Positions 55,007 through 64,000 of a stretch of DNA of 64,000 nt are shown here, piece by piece. Source of the DNA: Saprospiraceae bacterium (GTDB lineage Bacteria; Bacteroidota; Bacteroidia; Chitinophagales; Saprospiraceae); the NCBI GenBank assembly GCA_029251525.1, contig JAQXDE010000048.1, positions 168,515 to 232,514 of the forward strand. The letters run 5' to 3'. The translations under genes and the position numbers were made by a program. Position 1 is the first letter of the stretch. The number at the start of each line of letters is the position of its first letter. The notes beneath the pieces are model-generated. The model was not told the DNA's origin and did no database searches. It was given only the letters and a program-made list of their open reading frames with translations.

Positions 55007-57856
55007 CTACAGTTTCCCCTTTAGATATTTTCCAGTAAAACTTTCTTTAACTTTTGCCAAATCTTCTGGCGTTCCTTGGAAAACTAAATTTCCACCCTCC
55101 TTTCCTCCGCCTGGGCCAAGGTCAATTACCCAATCTGCGGATTTGATAATTTCCATATTATGTTCTACAACAAGAACAGTATGACCTTTTTCTACTAAAG
55201 CGTTAAGGGCGACCAATAATTTTTGAATATCATGAAAATGCAAACCAGTTGTAGGTTCATCAAAAATGAATAGAATTTTTTCTGTTGTCCTTTCTTTTGT
55301 TAAAAAGGAGGCCAACTTTACCCGCTGCGCTTCTCCTCCTGAGAGTGTAGAGGAAGATTGGCCTAATTTGATATATCCTAAACCTACGTTAAAAAGTGGC
55401 CGAATTTTTTTTACAACATCTTTTGCCTCTGCAAAGAAATCGAGGGCTTCCTCTATACTTAAATTTAGAATCTCATAAATATTTTTATCCTTGTATCTGA
55501 CATCTAATATTTCTGCTTTGAATCGTTGTCCTTTGCATTCTTCACATTCCAACCGAACATCAGCTAGGAATTGCATTTCTACAACTTGCTCACCATCGCC
55601 GCTACAAGTTTCGCATCGACCTGCGTCTACGTTAAAAGAGAAATGCTTTGGAAGGTAACCTCGAATTTTTGATAACTGTTGGTTGGACATTAGGGCTCGG
55701 ATTGTGTCGTAAGCTTTGACATAAGTAACAGGATTGGAACGGGAGGATTTGCCAATTGGATTTTGGTTTACCATTTCGATTTGAGTAATTCTTTTCAAAC
55801 TTCCAGTTAACTCGTCATGCATGCCGGGGGCAATCGGATGAGATTCCCCTAAATGTCTTTTTAATGCAGGATATAAAATTTGTTTGACTAAGGTTGTTTT
55901 TCCAGAACCTGAAACACCACTCACGACGATCAAGGTATTGAGTGGAAATTTCGCATCTACATTTTGTAAATTATTTTCTCGCGCACCCTTTATTTCGATG
56001 GAATCAGTGAACTTTCTGCGAATTTTTGGAACTGCAATTTCCATCCGACCACTAATATATGCAGTAGTTAAACTGTCTTTGGCCAATGTGAAAATATCTT
56101 CATAATCACCTGCGAAAACAACTTCACCGCCATGAATCCCAGCTTCTGGGCCCATATCAATTAAGTAGTCACAGTTTTTAATAATGTCTTCTTCATGCTC
56201 TACCACGACCACGGTATTTCCTAAGTCTCGAAGCGATTTCAACACTTTGACCAAGCGACCTGTATCTCTTGGGTGTAAGCCAATACTCGGTTCATCCAAA
56301 ATATAAAGCGAACTTGTCAAATTACTTCCTAGGGTTCGAGTCAAATTAATTCGTTGCGTTTCCCCGCCACTTAGCGTGGCAGAGTTTCTACTTAAGGTCA
56401 AATATCCTAATCCAACATCGAGCATAAATTGTAATCGATTTTCAACTTCAACTAAAAGTCGTTTGGCGATTTTTGCGTCATTGGTATTGAGTTTTATTTT
56501 TTGGAAAAAAACTAATAACTCATCGAGAGGGATATCGGTTAAATCTGGAATCGAGATACCTCCAATTTTAACATAAGTAGCTTCGGGACGCAATCTACCC
56601 CCATTACAATTGTGGCAAGTTGTTTTCCCTCGGTATCGGGCAAGCATGACTCGGTTTTGGATTTTATAAGTTTTCTCTTCTAGCTCCTTAAAGAAAGCAT
56701 GGATGCCATTGAAGTATTCATTTCCATCCCAAACTAATTTCATTTGTTCCTTCGTTAAGTCTTGCCAAGGACGATGAACAGGAAAATTAAATTTGTGAGC
56801 AGCACTTAAAAACAAGTCTAACCATCTTCCTAATTTTTCTCCTTTCCAACAAGCCACAGCTCCATCAAAAACAGAAAGAGACGGATTGGGAATAACTTTA
56901 TTTACATCTACACCCATTGTTTTTCCAAAACCTTCACATTTTGGGCAGGCGCCATAAGGATTGTTAGAGTTAAATAATTGATGCGTTGGTTCTAAGAAAA
57001 TCATTCCATCTAATTCGAAACGATTATTAAATTCTTTTTTCTTTTTTCCAATTACATCAACAATACATTCTCCTTCACTTTCAGCAAAAGCGGTTTGAAC
57101 AGAATCTCCAATTCTCTGAATATGTTCGATATCTTCATTTGATCTAATGGCAAATCTATCGATTAAAATTCTAACATCCTTTTTGGCAAAAAAATCAACT
57201 GTCTTATTGAGTTTTACTTTCTTATCTTCTAGAATATCTTCGATTCGTTTGAGTTCTTTGTCAAAATATAATCGGGTAAAACCTTTTTGTAATAAAAAAG
57301 AAAGTTCTTTGTGGAGAGTTCTATCTTTATATTTTTGTTGTAGAGGGATGAAAAGTTGCACTTTTTCACTTTCTGGATTACTTTGGATAAAATCCACTAC
57401 GTCTTGCACTTCATGTTTTCTAACTTCTTTACCACTGATTGGTGAAATGGTTTTTCCAATTCGAGCATATAGTAATCTCAGGTAGTCAAAAATTTCTGTT
57501 AATGAACCAACGGTAGATCGAGAATTCCGTGTACTTACTTTTTGTGAAATAGCAATAGCGGGACAAATTCCTTTGATGTAATCCACCTCTGGTTTTTTCA
57601 TTCGCATTAAAAACTGTCTGGCGTAACTTGACAAGCTTTCGACATATCGTCGCTGACCTTCTGCATATAAGGTGTCCATGGTGATGGAGGATTTCCCAGA
57701 ACCAGAAACCCCAGTAACAACAACTAACTTATCACGTGGAATCATTAATTCCACATTTTTTAAATTATTACCTCGAGCACCCTTGATGTAAATGCCATCT
57801 AGTCGCTTGGAGACTTTGGGTTTCTCAATAATTGGAACAGCTTTTTTGGTAGCCAT
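55007..57856 (-). CDS. uvrA: Excinuclease ABC subunit A
   Basis: The 949-residue ATPase recognises DNA damage in nucleotide excision repair. It shows two ABC modules: Walker [10 protein letters not shown] and GVSGSGKTT, signature LSGGETQR and LSGGEAQR, Walker [12 protein letters not shown] and [11 protein letters not shown], and zinc fingers CPKCEGFG and CETCSGDGE with downstream CxxC pairs. The N-terminus of the longer frame (34 extra residues) is not conserved, so I start at [13 protein letters not shown]. No uvrB or uvrC is nearby. Confidence 0.97.
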   Translation of the reverse strand: MATKKAVPIIEKPKVSKRLDGIYIKGARGNNLKNVELMIPRDKLVVVTGVSGSGKSSITMDTLYAEGQRRYVESLSSYARQFLMRMKKPEVDYIKGICPAIAISQKVSTRNSRSTVGSLTEIFDYLRLLYARIGKTISPISGKEVRKHEVQDVVDFIQSNPESEKVQLFIPLQQKYKDRTLHKELSFLLQKGFTRLYFDKELKRIEDILEDKKVKLNKTVDFFAKKDVRILIDRFAIRSNEDIEHIQRIGDSVQTAFAESEGECIVDVIGKKKKEFNNRFELDGMIFLEPTHQLFNSNNPYGACPKCEGFGKTMGVDVNKVIPNPSLSVFDGAVACWKGEKLGRWLDLFLSAAHKFNFPVHRPWQDLTKEQMKLVWDGNEYFNGIHAFFKELEEKTYKIQNRVMLARYRGKTTCHNCNGGRLRPEATYVKIGGISIPDLTDIPLDELLVFFQKIKLNTNDAKIAKRLLVEVENRLQFMLDVGLGYLTLSRNSATLSGGETQRINLTRTLGSNLTSSLYILDEPSIGLHPRDTGRLVKVLKSLRDLGNTVVVVEHEEDIIKNCDYLIDMGPEAGIHGGEVVFAGDYEDIFTLAKDSLTTAYISGRMEIAVPKIRRKFTDSIEIKGARENNLQNVDAKFPLNTLIVVSGVSGSGKTTLVKQILYPALKRHLGESHPIAPGMHDELTGSLKRITQIEMVNQNPIGKSSRSNPVTYVKAYDTIRALMSNQQLSKIRGYLPKHFSFNVDAGRCETCSGDGEQVVEMQFLADVRLECEECKGQRFKAEILDVRYKDKNIYEILNLSIEEALDFFAEAKDVVKKIRPLFNVGLGYIKLGQSSSTLSGGEAQRVKLASFLTKERTTEKILFIFDEPTTGLHFHDIQKLLVALNALVEKGHTVLVVEHNMEIIKSADWVIDLGPGGGKEGGNLVFQGTPEDLAKVKESFTGKYLKGKL

Positions 57857-58036
57857 AAAAGTGAAGAAGTTTTGAAGAAAAAAGTAATAAAAACAATGGA
57901 GCGAAATTAAGGATTTTTCATGGGGAAAATAAGTCCATAAAAAGTAAGCCCTGTTCATTTAATAAAATACCTATTTTTGGAAAAGGTTTAATTAAATGTA
58001 AGTTTTAAAATGTTTTTTTTAATAAAAGTGCTAGAA

Positions 58037-58084
58037 AAAAGACAACCATTTGTAAGCTCAATTACAAGTGGTTGTCTTTTTATT
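58037..58084. terminator. Terminator downstream of the lipoprotein gene
   Basis: AAAGACAACCATTTGTAA pairs with TTACAAGTGGTTGTCTTT (one G-T pair). It lies 16 bp after the stop of the minus-strand lipoprotein gene and upstream of uvrA, with T-runs on both sides. Confidence 0.85.
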
Positions 58085-58099
58085 TTTTTCTAACAAAAG

Positions 58100-58618
58100 T
58101 TATTTTACAAAGAAGTTGAAATCCAATCTCATTTCTATCGTCTCAGGCGAAATATCTCTTAACCTCAATTCTATTCGAATTCCAAAATCATCTTTTTCCA
58201 AATAATCTTTTGCATTTACTAAGGTACCAATTAACCCCAAATCTCCAGATGAGTTAAACGAAATTTGATCTCGGTAAAAGACTTCTCGCTCAATTGTTGG
58301 TTCTTCTTTCGAAAATATTTTTACTGAGACTTCTTGGATATAACCGTTTTCAGGGTTGGAGAAAATTCCTTTTAAAACTGCAGTACCAGGGTTGATAGCG
58401 TTAATCTCTTCAGCTGTTTTTCCATTTTGAATAAAAAGTGCATTTGATAGAGAAGGAATATCGGTTACTTCAAAAATATGAGTTCCTGAAAATGGATTTA
58501 AACCTGCAGTAATGGTAAAATCATAGAAGTATTCCATCTCGAATAAGATGTTTTCATCCTTTTTGCAATTAGAAAAAACAAAAAGAAATGGAAGAACAAG
58601 CCAGATTATTTTTTTCAT
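58100..58618 (-). CDS. Hypothetical lipoprotein
   Basis: The 172-residue product has a lipoprotein signal (VFSNC, lipidated Cys at about 17) followed by KKDE and a beta-rich domain with no family I recognise. Cys-Lys-Lys-Asp after the lipobox is common in Bacteroidota. The ATG at 58618 is preferred over a TTG at 58636. Minus-strand boxes TATTTTTG (58655-58662) and TATATTTG (58672-58679) lie upstream. It is a single-gene unit with its own terminator. Confidence 0.72.
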   Translation of the reverse strand: MKKIIWLVLPFLFVFSNCKKDENILFEMEYFYDFTITAGLNPFSGTHIFEVTDIPSLSNALFIQNGKTAEEINAINPGTAVLKGIFSNPENGYIQEVSVKIFSKEEPTIEREVFYRDQISFNSSGDLGLIGTLVNAKDYLEKDDFGIRIELRLRDISPETIEMRLDFNFFVK

Positions 58619-58805
58619 GTCAATTATTTTTAACAACTTTATTACCTAAACGTACAAAAATACAATTTGTGCAAATATATCAGAGTGTTAAATCTTTAAT
58701 ACTCAATTAAGCAGTAAAGATTTTAGATCATAAATCTAGCGTGGTATAAATCTAAAACTTAAAACCATGAGAATATTACTTAAAAAATAAAATTAACTAA
58801 TCACG

Positions 58806-60728
58806 ATGGGAGAACAAAAAGTATCCTTACTTCAAGACGATTCACAAATGCAAAACTTTGTGCGTTTACTTTTAAATGATGTACGAGCAATGGAATATAT
58901 GCTCGAAAACGATTGGTTCGAAACAGGAATTACTCGCATAGGTGCAGAGCAAGAAATGTGCATGGTACATAATAAAACTTTAAAACCTGCATGTATTGCA
59001 GTAGAGGCATTGAAAAAAATGAAGAAATGGGATTGGGTTGAAACTGAACTTGCTCGGTTTAATTTAGAAACTAATTTAATGCCACGTGAATTTAAGGGAA
59101 AATGTTTGAGTCTTTTAGAAAAAGAAAATTCCAAAAATTTATCTAATATCAGAAAGGTGGTAAATAAAATGGGCGCTGATATTATTCTCACAGGAATATT
59201 ACCTACTTTAAATAAGGACGATTTAGGTTTTCATAATTTAACACCTCAAAAAAGATATTTTGCACTCATGGAAGCCATGAAGCAACAATTGATTGGTAAA
59301 GATTTTGAGTTGCGATTGACAGGAATTGATGAATTACTGGTTCGACACGACTCACCGTTGTTAGAGGCAGTCAATACGAGTTTTCAAGTTCATCTTCAGA
59401 TTGAACCGAAAGATTTTGTTAAAATGTATAATATTTCTCAAGCATTAGCAGCTCCCATTTTAGCCATGGCTGCCAATTCTCCAATTGTATTTGGTCGAAG
59501 ATTGTGGCATGAAAGTAGAATTGCAATGTTCCAACAAGCTATTGATACTCGGACAACACATGATCATATGCGCGAACGATATCCTCGAGTAAGTTTTGGA
59601 AATGGTTGGTTGAAAGATTCTGTACTGAATATACACCGAGAGGATATTGCCCGATTTAGAGTATTGATTAGTAGCGATGTGGAGGAAGATGCATTTGAAA
59701 AAATTTCAAAAAATATTGCTCCAAAGTTGCGAGCATTACAAGTTCATAACTCGACAGTTTATCGTTGGAATCGCCCTTGTTACGGAATTTCTCCAAATGG
59801 TAAACCACATTTGCGAATTGAGAATCGAGTAATACCAGCGGGTCCTACGGTATTGGATGAAGTAGCCAATGCAGCATTTTGGTTAGGTGCGATGATGGGG
59901 ATGGCTGATAAAGTTGATGATGTGACGGAGCATATTTCGTGGTCAGATGTTCGAGATAATTTTGGAAAAGCGGCACGTTTTGGAATTGATTCTAACTTCA
60001 CCTGGTTCAAAGATAAAAAAATTGGTGTATGTGAATTAGTAAGTAAAGAATTAATTCCAATCGCGCGAGCAGGTTTGAAAAAAATGAAAGTGGTTCAAAA
60101 AGATATTGACAGATACATGAACGTTATTGAAGGTAGAGCTAAGGCTCACATGAATGGTGCAAGATGGCAGTTACGTGCATTTACCAAACTGAAAGAAGAA
60201 ACTAGTCGAGACGAAGCATTAAGTGTCTTAACTGCATCAATTATTGAAAATCAAAATAAAGGCCTTCCGGGGCACAAATGGAAAATGCCAGAATTAACAG
60301 ACCTTAAAGAATATCGACCTTCGAAAATCAAGGTGGAGGAATTTATGCAAACTGATTTATTCACCGTTCAAAAAGATGACATTGTGGAACTTGTGGCAGA
60401 GATGATGGATTGGAGAGAAATTAGTTTTACACCTGTAGAGAATACCAAAGGTGACTTAATTGGTTTGGTCAGTTCCAAGATGATTTTGCGACATCTCGTC
60501 AGAGGGAATCGACTGCATGAAAAAGGTACAGGAACGGTCAAAGATATTATGATGAAAAATCCTCCAACCATTTCTTCCGACGCTACTATTTTGGAGGCAA
60601 TGAAAAAAATGCGCGAAGCAAAAATTGGTTGCCTTCCTGTGATAAAAGGAAAGGAATTAATTGGATTGATTACGCAAATGGATTTTCTTAGGATTTCAGG
60701 GAGATTGATTGAGCGATTAGAACCTTAG
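58806..60728 (+). CDS. GCS2-like carboxylate-amine ligase fused to tandem CBS domains
   Basis: The 640-residue protein has an N-terminal glutamate-cysteine-ligase type 2 fold (about 20-420; GAEQEMCMV metal/ATP residues, SFQVHLQIE, LRIENR) and a C-terminal pair of CBS domains (about 520-635, FMQTDLFTVQKDD and DIMMKNPPTISSD). GCS2 enzymes join an acid to an amine with ATP. CBS pairs bind adenine nucleotides, so energy or SAM sensing could control the enzyme. Cysteine as substrate is not proven. It stands alone with its own terminator. Confidence 0.85.
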   Translation: MGEQKVSLLQDDSQMQNFVRLLLNDVRAMEYMLENDWFETGITRIGAEQEMCMVHNKTLKPACIAVEALKKMKKWDWVETELARFNLETNLMPREFKGKCLSLLEKENSKNLSNIRKVVNKMGADIILTGILPTLNKDDLGFHNLTPQKRYFALMEAMKQQLIGKDFELRLTGIDELLVRHDSPLLEAVNTSFQVHLQIEPKDFVKMYNISQALAAPILAMAANSPIVFGRRLWHESRIAMFQQAIDTRTTHDHMRERYPRVSFGNGWLKDSVLNIHREDIARFRVLISSDVEEDAFEKISKNIAPKLRALQVHNSTVYRWNRPCYGISPNGKPHLRIENRVIPAGPTVLDEVANAAFWLGAMMGMADKVDDVTEHISWSDVRDNFGKAARFGIDSNFTWFKDKKIGVCELVSKELIPIARAGLKKMKVVQKDIDRYMNVIEGRAKAHMNGARWQLRAFTKLKEETSRDEALSVLTASIIENQNKGLPGHKWKMPELTDLKEYRPSKIKVEEFMQTDLFTVQKDDIVELVAEMMDWREISFTPVENTKGDLIGLVSSKMILRHLVRGNRLHEKGTGTVKDIMMKNPPTISSDATILEAMKKMREAKIGCLPVIKGKELIGLITQMDFLRISGRLIERLEP

Positions 60729-60761
60729 CTCTTTTTTTCAAAGTGAACTGTAATAAAAATA

Positions 60762-60797
60762 AAAGGTGGTCTGGTAAAAGACCACCTTTATATTTTT
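60762..60797 (+). terminator. Terminator of the GCS2-CBS gene
   Basis: AAAGGTGGTCT pairs perfectly with AGACCACCTTT around a 6-nt loop and is followed by a T-rich tract. It also lies just after the convergent katG stop. Confidence 0.85.
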
Positions 60798-60839
60798 AAT
60801 CTTTGTTTAGCAATATGAAATGACTAAGCAAAACAGATT

Positions 60840-63095
<2,256 letters not shown>

Positions 63096-63112
63096 TTAAT
63101 TTTATCTTTTCG

Positions 63113-63120
63113 CAAATATA
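63113..63120 (-). promoter_or_regulatory. -7 box for katG
   Basis: The minus strand reads TATATTTG, matching TAnnTTTG, about 45 nt before the katG start codon. Confidence 0.5.
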
Positions 63121-63818
63121 ACTCTAAAAATTTCATAAATTTTATCGAATAATGTGATCACTAAATAGATAATATCTATGGGCTGGTTTTGATTTGTTTT
63201 GTGCGATTTTAAGAAGCATTGTGCAAAAGAATAATTTTAAATATTAATTGCAAACCATATTTACATTTTTTTTTGGAAAAGTATAAAGGCTTTGATTTTT
63301 AAATAGTGAGTCATTAACGCATATATAATTTGGATGATGAAAGTTTTAAAAAATATTAATCGGATAGGACTAATTTTGTTTATTATAAATATAATCCTCG
63401 AGCAAGGAATGGAAATTACATAATGGCGATTTTGCTAAAGTTTATATTTTTCATTTTTTCCACTCCAATTAATGTAAGAATAAATCTGAAGTTGTCATCT
63501 TTGTCCAAAACTGAATATTAAAATTAAATTTTTTGTTATCATTATTTATAAGTGTCAATTGTCTCCAACATTTGTATTAAGATATGGTATTTAAGGATGT
63601 AATAATCTTAAATGCTTGATTGGTCTATTTTAATTAATGTATAAATTAATATAATTGGTACACTCAATATTGATCTACTATTCGCCTACTGATCAAAATA
63701 CCAACCAATTTCACCCAACTAATTGTCCTTTGATCCGTTATATTTCTAGGGAAAAAACTTTTTTTGCTTAAAAAAGCCCCCTTTTTTCAATTTTCGCTAA
63801 TTTTTTCGTGGAAAAAAC

Positions 63819-63826
63819 TAAATTTG
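63819..63826 (+). promoter_or_regulatory. -7 box for aconitase gene
   Basis: TAAATTTG matches TAnnTTTG, 48 nt before the start codon at 63875. No clear TTTG sits 19 nt upstream. Confidence 0.4.
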
Positions 63827-63874
63827 CAGCCTATTTGAAATTCGATTAAATCACCACTAAAAATATGACCTACC

Positions 63875-64000
63875 ATGGCAAATAAAGTATTTGACAAGGA
63901 TATGTTGAAAGCTCACTATGAGAGTTTCTCAGAAAAAGTAGCATCAGCTAGAAAAGTGCTCAATCGCCCGATGAGCCTTACAGAAAAAATCCTTTACTCA
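63875..64000 (+). CDS. Aconitate hydratase, N-terminal fragment
   Basis: The last 126 bases encode 42 residues (MANKVFDKDMLKAHYESFSE... RKVLNRPMSLTEKILYS), which resemble the N-terminus of Bacteroidota aconitase, the TCA cycle enzyme that converts citrate to isocitrate. The frame stays open to the window edge. The start codon follows the promoter-like box. The active-site and iron-sulfur region lies beyond the window, so the call rests on the N-terminus alone. Confidence 0.75.
   Translation, partial: MANKVFDKDMLKAHYESFSEKVASARKVLNRPMSLTEKILYS

Overview
The window is a low-GC chromosomal segment of a Bacteroidota bacterium, most likely of the Saprospiria/Saprospirales type. The evidence is two type IX secretion cargo proteins (one with a type A tail, one with SprB repeats and a gliding-motility type B tail), an OMP_b-brl_3 outer-membrane receptor, a CHAT/TPR protein, LPS genes, a menaquinone operon, and repeated matches to the Bacteroidota promoter (TTTG, about 19 nt, TAnnTTTG). 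No phage, insertion sequence, CRISPR array, tRNA or rRNA was recognised. The window reads as core chromosome with small accessory patches. All family calls come from reading translated sequence; no database search was run.

Layout. 0.7-8.6 kb: patatin/BamA fusion, exported RidA-like lipoprotein, anti-sigma-like TPR membrane protein facing a large TPR-CHAT protein, heme-binding protein. 8.7-17 kb: an unnamed 479-residue helical protein, the two secreted adhesin-like proteins, and between them rsmI, purS and pssA. 17-25 kb: lptC, a CNNM/CBS protein, a membrane patatin, a sorbosone-dehydrogenase-like lipoprotein and an outer-membrane receptor. 25.6-32.1 kb: a compact menaquinone operon (hotdog thioesterase, menF, menD, menC, menE) ending with a dipeptide epimerase; menB and menA are not here. 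32.1-35 kb: TetR regulator divergent from a frameshifted alpha/beta hydrolase, then an O-antigen ligase. 35-42.3 kb: candidate small RNA, nitroreductase, small membrane protein, then a DtxR-type regulator with a metal-binding protein and an ABC ATPase but no permease, an LD-carboxypeptidase and a DUF4301 protein. 42.4-50.2 kb: a TTHB210-like lipoprotein pseudogene with three lesions, a helicase-nuclease, a serine hydrolase, a family 9 glycosyltransferase and an outer-membrane protein. 50.3-64 kb: lipA, a lipoprotein, upp, a sodium:solute symporter, uvrA, a lipoprotein, a GCS2-CBS fusion, katG and the 5' end of an aconitase gene.

I see no single clear new multi-gene system. The best candidates for something undescribed are small: a promoter-to-terminator unit that looks like a 90-nt small RNA near 35.5 kb; a nearly identical 20-bp palindrome upstream of both the menaquinone operon and the nitroreductase/membrane-protein promoter; a DtxR-like operator over the metal operon promoter; the CHAT protein facing an anti-sigma-like TPR protein; and the metal-uptake set that lacks a permease and has a C-terminally anchored binding protein. 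Several genes have a -7 box so close to the start codon that their mRNA would have almost no leader.
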